DNA of 64,000 nt from JACVRW01 sp963808775 (GTDB lineage: Bacteria > Actinomycetota > Thermoleophilia > Solirubrobacterales > Thermoleophilaceae): the NCBI GenBank assembly GCA_963808775.1, contig CAWEGR010000003.1, positions 372,001-436,000 of the forward strand, in the 5' to 3' direction. Below are positions 31,344-39,181 of the stretch, piece by piece (position 1 is the stretch's first letter; every line of letters starts with the position of its first letter). Under the pieces are notes generated by a model. It had not been told where the DNA came from and did no database searches. It worked only from the letters and a program-made list of their open reading frames with translations. Position numbers and translations under genes: made by a program.

Positions 31344-32329
31344 TGGCGGACGTGCTGCTGCTCGTCGAGCACGACGGCGCCGGCGCCGTCGACGAGCTCT
31401 CCCTGCAGGCGCTCACCCTCGCGCGCCAGCTTGCGGGCGACGGGGCCGTGACGGCCCTGCTCGTGGGCCCGGGGGCCGAGGGTGCCGCGGGCGCGCTCGG
31501 CTCGTTCGGGGTGGCGAACGCGCTCGTGGCGGCCGACGACCGCCTCGATGCCTACGCGCCCGGAGCCTGGGCGCGCTCCGCCACGGACGCCCTCGAGCGC
31601 AGCGGCGCGGCGGCTCTCGTGGCCGCCGGATCGAACCGCGGCAACGAGGTGCTCGCCCACGTCGCGGCGCGCCGCGGCCTGCCGTTCGCCGCGAACGTCA
31701 CCGCTGTCGCGGGGCCGGCGGGCGGCGACTCGCTCGAGCTCACGCGCGTTCGCTGGGGCGGCTCGCTGCTCGAGGAGGCGCGGCTCCATTCGGCGCCGGC
31801 GCTCCTGACCGTCGCGCCGCATGCGGTGGCCGCGGCGCCGTCGAACGGCGCCGCCGCGCCTCAGGTCGAGAGCTTCGCGCCCGCGCTCGACGACGCCGAC
31901 CTCGCCGTGCGGGTCGTGGAGCACGTCAGCACCGTCACGAGCGGCATCTCGCTCGCGGAGGCCAAGGTCGTGGTGAGCGGCGGGCGCGGGGTCGGCTCCG
32001 CGGAGGGATTCGGGATCCTCGAGGAGCTCGCGGGCGAGCTCGAGGCGGCGGTCGGCTGCTCGCGCGTCGTCACGAGCGCCGGTTGGCGCCCGCACACCGA
32101 CCAGGTCGGCCAGACTGGCACGAAGGTGTCCCCCGACCTGTACATCGCCTGCGGCATCAGCGGCGCCACGCAGCACATCGCGGGCTGCAAGGGCGCGAAG
32201 AAGATCCTCGCGATCAACACCGATCGGGAGGCGGCGATCCTCGCGAACGCCGACTACGCGGTGATCGGCGACCTCACGGAGGTCGTGCCGGCGATCACCG
32301 CCGAGCTCAGGAAGGCGCGAGGGTCTTAG
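31343..32329 (+). CDS. etfA: Electron transfer flavoprotein alpha subunit
   Basis: This 328-residue subunit holds FAD and hands electrons to the membrane acceptor. The N-terminal ETF domain (VLLLVEHDGAGAVDELSLQAL) and the C-terminal FAD domain are complete. The FAD-binding signature is VGQTGTKVSPDLYIACGISG, followed by ATQHIAGCKGAKKILAINTD and ADYAVIGDLTEVVPAI. The start ATG is coupled to etfB (TGATG). The TAG at 32327-32329 shares its G with the GTG of the next gene. Confidence 0.95.
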   Translation: MADVLLLVEHDGAGAVDELSLQALTLARQLAGDGAVTALLVGPGAEGAAGALGSFGVANALVAADDRLDAYAPGAWARSATDALERSGAAALVAAGSNRGNEVLAHVAARRGLPFAANVTAVAGPAGGDSLELTRVRWGGSLLEEARLHSAPALLTVAPHAVAAAPSNGAAAPQVESFAPALDDADLAVRVVEHVSTVTSGISLAEAKVVVSGGRGVGSAEGFGILEELAGELEAAVGCSRVVTSAGWRPHTDQVGQTGTKVSPDLYIACGISGATQHIAGCKGAKKILAINTDREAAILANADYAVIGDLTEVVPAITAELRKARGS

Positions 32330-34296
32330 TGGCTGTGGCGGCCGGAGCGGTCGCCCTCGCGGCGGCGCTCGCCGTCAGCGGCTTCCTGTTCGGACGCCGG
32401 GCGAAGCTGCTCGTCGACCTCGTCAAGCTCGGCAAGCCCGCCGAGCGCTCGGGCGACGTCCCGAAGCGGGTGCGCAACGAGGCCACGATCGTGCTCGGCC
32501 AGCGCAAGCTGTTCCAGCGGCTCGTGCCGGGCCTCGTCCACGCGGCGATCTTCTGGGGCTTCCTCGTGCTCTTCCCGACCATCGTGATCGCGATGATCGG
32601 GGCCGTCGACGAGCACGCGACCCTCCCGTGGCTCGGGCACCAGGGCTGGTTCGCGTTCATGGTCGACCTGTTCGCCGTGCTGGTGCTCGCGGGCGTGATC
32701 GCGGCGGTCTTCATCCGCAAGGTGCAGCGCCCGAAGCGCTTCGAGGGCAGCCACCTCGGCGAGGCGGACCTGATCCTGGCGCTGATCGCGGGCATCGTCA
32801 CGACGCTGCTGCTCTGGCACGCCACGCGCATCGCGCTCGGCATCAACGAGTGGCCCGCGTCGTCATCGCCGGTATCCGACGCGCTGTCGGGCCTGTTCGC
32901 CGACAACGAGACGACCGAGGTGCTCGAGCGCGTCTTCGTCTGGGCGCACGTGCTGATCATCCTCACCTTCCTCGCCTACCTGCCGCACTCGAAGCACCTG
33001 CACATCGCGACGGCGGCGGTCAACGTCTGGTTCGGGCGCACGGAGGCGCGCGGGCGCATCGAGCCGCTCGACTTCGAGGGCGACGACGAGGACATGAGGC
33101 TCGGCGCGGGCACCGTGGCCGACCTGACCTGGAAGCAGATGATCGACACGTTCTCCTGCACGGAGTGCGGCCGCTGTCAGGACGTCTGCCCGGCCTGGAC
33201 CACGGGCAAGGAGCTGTCGCCGAAGCTCCTGATCATGGCGCTGCGCGACCAGGTGTTCGAGGAGGGCCCCCCGATGGTCCGGGGCGCCGACGGCTTCGAA
33301 CCCGAGCCGCTCGTGCCGAACGCGGTGACCGACAACGTGGTCTGGGACTGCGTCACCTGCGGCGCGTGCGTGCGCGAGTGCCCGGTGTCGATCGAGCACG
33401 TCGACCACATCATCGACCTGCGCCGCCACCTCGTGATGATGGAGTCGCGCTTCCCGACCGAGTCCGAGCAGATGCTCCGCGACGTCGAGCGCGCATCGAA
33501 CCCGTGGGGCAAGCCGCAGACGGAGCGTGCGGACTGGGCGGAGGAGCTCGGCGTGCGCGTGCTCGCGCCGGGCGAGCCGGCGCCGGAGGTCCTCTACTGG
33601 GTGGGCTGCGCGGCATCGTTCGACGAGCGCGCCCGCACCGCGGCCGAATCGACCGCGAAGCTCCTCAAGGCGGCGGGCGTCGACTTCGCGATCCTCGGCC
33701 CGCGCGAGAGCTGCACGGGCGACCCCGCCCGGCGCATGGGCAACGAGTACCTCTTCCAGGAGCACGCGACGCAGAACGTCGAGACGCTCAACGGGGCGGG
33801 CGTGAAGAAGATCGTGGCGAGCTGCCCGCACTGCTTCAACACGCTCGGCAACGAGTACCCGGACTTCGGCGGCGACTACGAGGTGGTCCACCACTCGGAG
33901 CTGCTCGCCGACCTCGTTCGCGAGGGGCGCATCAAGCCGAGCGGCGACGCCGGGCAGATCACCTACCACGACTCGTGCTACCTCGCGCGCCACAACGACG
34001 TGCGCGCGGACCCGCGTGAGATCGTCGACGCCGTCGGCACGCCCGTGGAGATGGAGCGCAACCGCGAGCGCACCTTCTGCTGCGGCGCCGGGGGCGCGCA
34101 CATGTGGATGGAGGAGCGAGCCGGGCTGATCAACGAGGAGCGCGCCCGCGAGGCGGCGGAGACCGGCGCGGACACGCTCGCCGTGGCCTGCCCCTTCTGC
34201 ACCGTGATGCTCGACGACGGCGTGCGAGCGAACGGCGACGAGCTGCGCGTGGCGGACGTCTCGACGCTGCTCGCCGAGTCGCTCGAGGACGACTAG
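32329..34296 (+). CDS. Membrane-anchored FeS/HdrD-like ETF:(mena)quinone oxidoreductase
   Basis: This protein of about 655 residues resembles mycobacterial EtfD and the DgcB-type subunits of dimethylglycine catabolism. The N-terminal third has five hydrophobic helices of a NarI-like cytochrome domain, with candidate haem ligands in LVHAAIFWG and LLLWHATRIA. Two 4Fe-4S motifs follow (CTECGRCQDVCP and CVTCGACVRECP, about residues 275 and 345), then two CCG domains (CCGAGGAHMWMEE, and CPHCFNTLGNEYP). This suits electron transfer from EtfAB to menaquinone. The GTG start overlaps etfA by 1 bp. The C-terminus overlaps the convergent LysR gene by 4 bp. Confidence 0.9.
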   Translation: MAVAAGAVALAAALAVSGFLFGRRAKLLVDLVKLGKPAERSGDVPKRVRNEATIVLGQRKLFQRLVPGLVHAAIFWGFLVLFPTIVIAMIGAVDEHATLPWLGHQGWFAFMVDLFAVLVLAGVIAAVFIRKVQRPKRFEGSHLGEADLILALIAGIVTTLLLWHATRIALGINEWPASSSPVSDALSGLFADNETTEVLERVFVWAHVLIILTFLAYLPHSKHLHIATAAVNVWFGRTEARGRIEPLDFEGDDEDMRLGAGTVADLTWKQMIDTFSCTECGRCQDVCPAWTTGKELSPKLLIMALRDQVFEEGPPMVRGADGFEPEPLVPNAVTDNVVWDCVTCGACVRECPVSIEHVDHIIDLRRHLVMMESRFPTESEQMLRDVERASNPWGKPQTERADWAEELGVRVLAPGEPAPEVLYWVGCAASFDERARTAAESTAKLLKAAGVDFAILGPRESCTGDPARRMGNEYLFQEHATQNVETLNGAGVKKIVASCPHCFNTLGNEYPDFGGDYEVVHHSELLADLVREGRIKPSGDAGQITYHDSCYLARHNDVRADPREIVDAVGTPVEMERNRERTFCCGAGGAHMWMEERAGLINEERAREAAETGADTLAVACPFCTVMLDDGVRANGDELRVADVSTLLAESLEDD

Positions 34297-35189
34297 GCGT
34301 CCGCCGCGAGCTCGCGCACGATCCGCGCGAAGGCCCGGCCGGCGGGGCGCCAGGCGTCCTCTGATGCGGCCGGGCAAACGAGCTCGATCGAGAAGCCGAG
34401 CTGCTCCTCGAGCTCGAGCAGGCGTGTCCCGCGCGCGGTCGACACGGCCGCGGTGCGGGTGGTGAGCCCGACACAGTCCCCGCCGCGCACGGCGGTCTCC
34501 CATACGAGCGGTCCGCGCGGGTCGGGGTCGGTGCGAGGGTCGAAGCCCGCCTCGCGGCAGAGCCTGCGCACGGCCTCGTTGTAGCCCTGGCCGTCCGCCG
34601 CGTCGACGAGCGCGAAGGTCTCGTCCTCGAGCTCGCCGAGGCTGACGCTGCTGCGCTCGCGCAGCCGATGAGCCTCCGCCACGGCGACCACCGCGCGCTC
34701 GCGCCGCAGCGGCTCGCACACCACGCCGGGCTGCGGCGCGGCGCAGAAGCCGAGCGCCAGCTCGAGCTCGCCCGCCGCGACCTGGCGCACGAGCGCCCCT
34801 GAGGAGTCCTGCGCGGCGCGCACGTGCACGTCCGGGTGGCGGCGCCCGAGCTCGGCGAGCAGGCTCTGGGCGATGTAGTGGACGCCCGGCGAGAAGCCGA
34901 GCCGCAGCTCGCCGCGCTCGCCTGACGCGTGGGCGCGGGCCACCTCCGCGACGGCCGCCGCTGCCTCGACCGCGGCGCGAGCGGGACCGAGCGCGGCCGC
35001 GCCCGCCTCGGTGAGACGCACGGGCCCACGCGAGCGCTCGAACAGCCGCACGTCGAGCTGCAGCTCGAGCCGCTTGATCTGCTGGCTGAGGGCCGGCTGA
35101 GCGACGTGCAGGCGCTCCGCCGCCCGGCCGAAGTGGAGCTCGTCGGCCAGCACCACGAACGAGCGCAGCAGGCGCGGATCGAGGCTCAT
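34293..35189 (-). CDS. LysR-family transcriptional regulator
   Basis: This regulator of 298 residues has the N-terminal winged helix (LLRSFVVLADELHFGRAAERLHVAQPALSQQIKRLE, about residues 7-42) and a type-2 periplasmic-binding-like effector domain from about residue 90 (GELRLGFSPGVHYIAQSLL). It is convergent with the EtfD-like gene and divergent from a small lipoprotein gene at 35261. The intergenic region holds an imperfect dyad (35199-35223, TTATGAGAG and CCTCTATT) that may be its binding site. The regulated gene is unknown. Confidence 0.88.
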   Translation of the reverse strand: MSLDPRLLRSFVVLADELHFGRAAERLHVAQPALSQQIKRLELQLDVRLFERSRGPVRLTEAGAAALGPARAAVEAAAAVAEVARAHASGERGELRLGFSPGVHYIAQSLLAELGRRHPDVHVRAAQDSSGALVRQVAAGELELALGFCAAPQPGVVCEPLRRERAVVAVAEAHRLRERSSVSLGELEDETFALVDAADGQGYNEAVRRLCREAGFDPRTDPDPRGPLVWETAVRGGDCVGLTTRTAAVSTARGTRLLELEEQLGFSIELVCPAASEDAWRPAGRAFARIVRELAADA

Positions 35190-35260
35190 GCACGCAGCTT
35201 ATGAGAGCTGCGCATCCTCTATTCGACCGCGGCGCGATGCCTTCCTAGGCTGCGCCGTCC

Positions 35261-35896
35261 ATGCGGCTTCGGCTCGTGATCCTGCTCGCCACGGCGCTCC
35301 TGGCGGGCTGCGACGGCAACGACGAGGCGCGGACGCCGGCGACGCCCGCGTCTCCCCCGCCCCCGCCGGACGCCGGGACGGCGACCGGCCACGGCGCCGA
35401 CGCCCCGCGGGTGGCGGTGCCGGACCGGGACGGCAGCCCGCCGTCCGCGCTCGTGGTTCTGGCGGAGCCGGGCCGCGGTCCGCGCGCTCGCTCGGCGCAA
35501 CCGGGCGCCGGACCCGAGCGCGTCGTGGCCCTGCACTCACCCTCGGTCGTGGGGACCACCACCGGGCGCGACCCGCACAGCGGCGTCCCGCGCGTGCGCG
35601 TGTCGGTGCGCGAGCACGTGACCTGCCGGGTCGACGCCGGCGGCACGGTCGAGCGCCAGCGCGTCCGCTACTTCCCGCCGCCGCAGATCGAGCGGATCCG
35701 CTCCTCTCCGGGCGCCCGGATCGCCGTCACGGCACGTCGCCGCGTCGCGGTCCCGCTCGCCCGCTCCCGCTGCCCGGCGGGCGCGCGCGCCGCGCGCGTG
35801 GACGGCGAGGTGTGGGGCGAGGCGATCAACGGGCTCGGGCTCGAGGCCGTGACGCCCCACATCCATTTCGTGTGGCGGCACCCCCAGATGCGGTAA
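35261..35896 (+). CDS. Hypothetical proline-rich lipoprotein
   Basis: This 211-residue protein begins with a lipoprotein signal (MRLRLVILLATALLAGC, lipobox LLAGC at residues 13-17). A linker rich in Ala, Pro and Gly follows to about residue 60. The C-terminal domain of about 120 residues is Arg- and Val-rich (SGVPRVRVSVREHVTCRVDAGG) with three further cysteines. No family is recognised. It is divergent from the LysR gene and 9 bp before the next exported protein, so the pair may be co-transcribed. Confidence 0.6.
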   Translation: MRLRLVILLATALLAGCDGNDEARTPATPASPPPPPDAGTATGHGADAPRVAVPDRDGSPPSALVVLAEPGRGPRARSAQPGAGPERVVALHSPSVVGTTTGRDPHSGVPRVRVSVREHVTCRVDAGGTVERQRVRYFPPPQIERIRSSPGARIAVTARRRVAVPLARSRCPAGARAARVDGEVWGEAINGLGLEAVTPHIHFVWRHPQMR

Positions 35897-35905
35897 CTTG
35901 CCGCC

Positions 35906-36468
35906 ATGTCCGTCTCGCCGGGCGTCCGCCTCGCCGGACTCGCCGCCCTCCTGGTCACGCTCCTTCTCGTCGCCGCGGCTCCCGCGAGCGCCCGCTCCTT
36001 CGTCCTGCGGGCGTCGGGCAACCCGACCGGCCCGGGCGAGGTGCTCGCGATCGGCGACTTCAAGCCGCCGGCGAACCCGACCGTGCGCCGCGCGGTGAGG
36101 GTCTTCGGCGACCCGACCTCGCGCCGCGGCGCGGGCGAGGCCTGCAGCATCCGCTGGGCGCGCTTCGGCCTGCGGATCAAGTTCGCGAACTTCGGCGGCT
36201 CGATCGCCTGCGGCCCGCGCGGCCTCGCCCAGAAGGCGATCATCACGGGCGATCGCCGCTGGCGGACCGCCGAGGCCTTCACATCGGCGACAGCGTCGCC
36301 CGCCTGCGGCGGCTCCACCCGAATGCGAAGCGCACCCCGCGCGGCTTCCGGCTCGTGGAGGGCGTCCTGCCCTTCGGCAGGCCCGTCACGTACGCGGTGC
36401 TCGGGGCGCGCGTGAGCGGCGGTCAGGTCACGGCGTTCACGCTGTTCATCGGCGCGGCCGGCGACTGA
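35906..36468 (+). CDS. Hypothetical exported protein (one frame change near 36280)
   Basis: A signal peptide (VRLAGLAALLVTLLLVAAAPASA, about residues 7-29) is followed by about 157 residues. The mature protein reads SFVLRASGNPTGPGEVLAIGDFKPP and carries two cysteines (EACSIRW, IACGPRG) that could pair. The frame changes near 36280 by CA-to-CACA expansion; correction gives AEAFIGDSVARLRRLHPNAK, and the end reads GQVTAFTLFIGAAGD. The IGDSVARLRRLHP segment resembles proteins that compare a measured transfer or scaling value, but no function is assigned. Its last 46 bp overlap the convergent NAD(P)-binding gene. Confidence 0.55.
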
Positions 36469-37295
36469 GCGGACCAGACGCCGGTGCGGGCCACCTCGCG
36501 GGCGTAGTCGCGGAAGTCGCGCGGCTCTCGGCCGAGCAGAGCCCGCACCCCGTCCGTCAGGTGGGCGTTGCGCCCGTCGAGCACCCCGGTGAACAGGTAG
36601 CGGAACAGGGCGATCAGGTCCTCGGGGATCTCGTGCTCGGCGAGCGCCGCGGCGTAGTCGTCCATCGGAACCTCCGCGAAGCCGATCTCGCGGCCGCTCG
36701 CGGCGGCGATCTCCGCCACGGCCTCGCGAAAGGTGAGCAGCCTCGGCCCTGTCAGCTCGTAGACGCGGCCCTGATGTCCGTCCTCCGTGAGGGCGGCAAC
36801 GGCGGCGTCGGCGATGTCGCCGGCGTCGATGAACGGCTCGGGGACATCGGTCACCGGCAGAGCCACGAACCCCTCGAGGACCGGATCGAGCAGGTAGTCC
36901 TCGCTGAAGTTCTGGGCGAACCAGGCGGACCGCAACATCGTGGTCTCGGCGCCTGAGTCCTCGACGGCCTGCTCGCAGAGCTCCGCCTCCGGCTCGCCGC
37001 GACCCGACAGCAGCACGATCCGCCGCACGCCGCTTGCGACCGCCTGGGCGGCGAACGCGCGGATCGTCTGCGGCGCGCCCGGCACCGCGAGGTCGGGATA
37101 GAAGCTCAGGTAGACGGAGGCCACGCCGTCGACGGCCGCGGGCCACGTGCCGGGATCGTCCCAGTCGAAGGCGGGGCTCGCCGAGCGCGATCCGATCCGC
37201 ACGGGCACGCCCCTGGCCTCGAGGCGCTGGACGATGCGGCTCCCGGTCTTGCCGGTGCCGCCGAGGACGAGTGTGATGTCGGTGTTGTCTCGCAT
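36423..37295 (-). CDS. NmrA-like NAD(P)-binding protein (atypical SDR)
   Basis: This 290-residue Rossmann-fold protein has LVLGGTGKTGSRIVQRLEARG at its N-terminus, the dinucleotide motif of the NmrA/atypical SDR group. Further family segments are IVLLSGRGE, TMLRSAWFAQNFSEDYLL, PEPFIDAGDIADAAVAAL and YELTGPRLLTFREAVAEIA. Such proteins act as redox sensors or reductases of small substrates. The ATG at 37295 (MRDNTDITLV) is preferred to the one at 37304. It is divergent from the AraC-type gene, which is a plausible regulator. Confidence 0.85.
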   Translation of the reverse strand: MRDNTDITLVLGGTGKTGSRIVQRLEARGVPVRIGSRSASPAFDWDDPGTWPAAVDGVASVYLSFYPDLAVPGAPQTIRAFAAQAVASGVRRIVLLSGRGEPEAELCEQAVEDSGAETTMLRSAWFAQNFSEDYLLDPVLEGFVALPVTDVPEPFIDAGDIADAAVAALTEDGHQGRVYELTGPRLLTFREAVAEIAAASGREIGFAEVPMDDYAAALAEHEIPEDLIALFRYLFTGVLDGRNAHLTDGVRALLGREPRDFRDYAREVARTGVWSAQSPAAPMNSVNAVT

Positions 37296-37378
37296 GGGCG
37301 GCATTCAAGACGGCCTACGCGAGACTCTCCATGGTTGAAACGCTCGTGTTCATACGCGATCGTCTAAGCTGCCCGCCC

Positions 37379-38320
37379 ATGGATTCGATCGGCGGACTGC
37401 TCGACGGGCCCCGCGCCCGCGACGCGTTCGTCCTGCGGACGGTGCTCGACCCGCCCTGGTCGATGCGGATCGAGGACCGCGCGCCGGTCACGATCATGGC
37501 GGCGATCCGCGGCGAGGCGAGCATCGCCCACGACGCCGATCCGGACGAGCCGAGCCGCCTCCGCGCGGGCGAGATCGCCGTCGTCCGGGGGCCCGAGCCG
37601 TACACGGTCGCGGACGACCTCGAGACGCCGGTCCAGGTCGTGATCCACCCCGGCCAGCGCTGCACCACCGTCGAGGGCGTCGAGCTGGCGGAGACGATGC
37701 GGCTCGGGGTGCGCACCTGGGGCACGAGCGCGGACGGTCCGGTGGTGCTCCTGATCGGCTCGTACGAGAACGCGGGCGAGGTCGGGCGGCGGCTGCTCGA
37801 GGCGCTGCCGCCGGTGCTCGTCCTGCCGGCGGACGCGCTCGACTCGCCGCTCGTCGCGCTGCTCGCGGACGAGGCGGCGCGGGACGCTCCCGGCCAGGAG
37901 GCCGTGCTCGACCGCCTGCTCGACCTGCTCCTGATCGCGGTGCTGCGCGCCTGGTTCGCGCGGCCAGAAGCGGACGCCCCGGCCTGGTACCGCGCCCAGG
38001 GCGACCCGGTCGTCGGGCCGGCGCTGCGCATGCTCCAGAACAACCCGGAGCGGCCGTGGACGGTGGCGTCGCTGGCGCGCGAGGTCGGCATCTCGCGCGC
38101 GGCGCTCGCGCGCCGTTTCAACGAGCTGGTCGGCGAGCCGCCGATGGGCTTTCTCACCGGATGGCGGCTCACGCTGGCGGCCGACCTGCTGCTCGAGCCG
38201 GGCGCGACGGTCGGCTCGGTGGCCCCGCGGGTGGGCTACGCGACCCCGTATGCCCTCAGCACGGCGTTCAAGCGGGTGCGCGGCATCAGCCCGAAGGAGC
38301 ACCGGCTGCGCTTCGCGTGA
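37379..38320 (+). CDS. AraC-family regulator with cupin sensor domain
   Basis: This regulator has about 313 residues from ATG 37379 (MDSIGGLLDGPRARDAF). The N-terminal cupin-6 region spans about residues 1-180 (PPWSMRIEDRAPVTIMAAIRG). The C-terminal AraC DNA-binding domain is complete, with the first HTH LAREVGISRAALARRFNELVGEPPMGFLTGWRL and the second VAPRVGYATPYALSTAFKRVRGISP. This subgroup is often encoded beside the NAD(P)-binding or other small enzyme it controls, as here. A long hairpin follows 13 bp after the stop. Confidence 0.88.
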   Translation: MDSIGGLLDGPRARDAFVLRTVLDPPWSMRIEDRAPVTIMAAIRGEASIAHDADPDEPSRLRAGEIAVVRGPEPYTVADDLETPVQVVIHPGQRCTTVEGVELAETMRLGVRTWGTSADGPVVLLIGSYENAGEVGRRLLEALPPVLVLPADALDSPLVALLADEAARDAPGQEAVLDRLLDLLLIAVLRAWFARPEADAPAWYRAQGDPVVGPALRMLQNNPERPWTVASLAREVGISRAALARRFNELVGEPPMGFLTGWRLTLAADLLLEPGATVGSVAPRVGYATPYALSTAFKRVRGISPKEHRLRFA

Positions 38321-38333
38321 GGTCGCCGCGACC

Positions 38334-38380
38334 GAGGTCATGCAGTTTGCGCCGGTAGGCGGCGCGTTCTGCATGACCTC
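38334..38380. terminator. Long inverted repeat between convergent araC-type and soxR genes
   Basis: A perfect 12-bp stem (GAGGTCATGCAG at 38334-38345 and CTGCATGACCTC at 38369-38380) encloses a smaller GCGCC/GGCGC stem. The structure starts 13 bp after the AraC-type stop and covers the soxR stop codon, as expected for a bidirectional terminator. It lacks a T-tract on either strand. A protein-binding or mobile palindromic element is the alternative. Confidence 0.5.
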
Positions 38381-38822
38381 AGCGGCGGTCGCCCATCCAG
38401 TAGCGCGGCCCCGGGCCCGCGCCCGCCGCGCGGTCGCCCGGGTTCGCGAGGCGGCAGCGGTCGAGCGAGAGGCAGCCGCAGCCGATGCACTCGGTCAGGC
38501 CCGCCTTGAGGCGCTCCAGCTCGGCGATGCGGTCGTCGATTCGGTCGCTCCAGCCGCGCGAGAGGCGCGACCAGTCGCGGCGCGTGGGCGCCCGGTCGGG
38601 CGGGAGCTTCTCGAGCTCCGTGCCGATCTCCTCGAGGGTGAGCCCCACCCGCTGGGCGAAGACGATGAACGCGATCCGGCGCAGAACCGGCCGCGGGTAG
38701 CGGCGGTGGCCGGAGCCCGCGCGCTCGGACTCGATCAGCCCGCGCTCCTCGTAGAAGCGCAGCGCGGAGGACGCCACGCCGCTTCGCCTCGACACCTCGC
38801 TGATCGTCAGCAGCTCCGACAC
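38379..38822 (-). CDS. soxR: Redox-sensing MerR-family regulator SoxR
   Basis: This 147-residue regulator starts at GTG 38822. The MerR winged helix is ISEVSRRSGVASSALRFYEERGLI (about residues 7-30). The [2Fe-2S] ligands lie in CIGCGCLSLDRC (about residues 113-124), the exact CX2CXCX5C pattern of SoxR. Actinobacterial SoxR usually responds to redox-active compounds and controls a few nearby genes. Here it is divergent from a DUF5519 gene with a MerR-type promoter between them. Confidence 0.93.
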   Translation of the reverse strand: MSELLTISEVSRRSGVASSALRFYEERGLIESERAGSGHRRYPRPVLRRIAFIVFAQRVGLTLEEIGTELEKLPPDRAPTRRDWSRLSRGWSDRIDDRIAELERLKAGLTECIGCGCLSLDRCRLANPGDRAAGAGPGPRYWMGDRR

Positions 38823-38853
38823 TTGACTTCAAGCTTACTTCAACTTGTACCTT
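38823..38853 (+). promoter_or_regulatory. MerR-type promoter (TTGACT, 19-bp spacer, TACCTT) for the DUF5519 gene
   Basis: TTGACT at 38823-38828 and TACCTT at 38848-38853 are separated by 19 bp, the over-long spacer that MerR-family activators untwist. The spacer contains ACTTCAA repeats and a CTTGA-CT-TCAAG inverted repeat similar in layout to known SoxR boxes. A start about 7 bp downstream would give a leaderless transcript of the gene at 38861. SoxR control is inferred. Confidence 0.5.
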
Positions 38854-38860
38854 GCCCGAC

Positions 38861-39181
38861 ATGACACCGAGCGAACAGATCACCGAGACGGTCACCGCGT
38901 GGCCGGGCGTCAGCGCCGGCCCCGGCTCCCGCGGCGAGTTCTCCTTCAAGGTCGGCAAGAAGGAGATCGGGCACCTGCACGGCGACCGGGTGCTCCACGC
39001 CGGATTCCCCAAGGCCGTCTGGCACGAGCTCTACGACGAGGGCCGGATCGACTACCACCCGGTCTTCCCCGGCAAGCCCGGCTACGCCGCGCGCAAGATC
39101 GAGACGGGCGACGACGTCGAGGACGTGATCGCGCTGCTGCGCCTGAACTACGAGCGCGCGACGAGCCGCTCGACCGTCTGA
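38861..39181 (+). CDS. DUF5519/luciferase-domain-like small protein, probable SoxR target
   Basis: This protein of 106 residues starts at ATG 38861 (MTPSEQITETVTAWPGVSAG). Family segments are RGEFSFKVGKKEIGHLHGDRVLHAGFP and KAVWHELYDEGRIDYHPVFPGKPGYAARKI. They match small DUF5519 proteins found in many actinobacteria, whose function is not established. The start lies about 8 bp after a predicted -10 element. The end overlaps the convergent methylene-THF reductase by 34 bp. Confidence 0.75.
   Translation: MTPSEQITETVTAWPGVSAGPGSRGEFSFKVGKKEIGHLHGDRVLHAGFPKAVWHELYDEGRIDYHPVFPGKPGYAARKIETGDDVEDVIALLRLNYERATSRSTV

Noticed and set aside
32863..35193. 776-codon minus-strand frame across the EtfD-like gene and LysR region
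   Set aside because: It is an antisense shadow of the FeS protein joined to another frame of LysR, with no coherent domain content.
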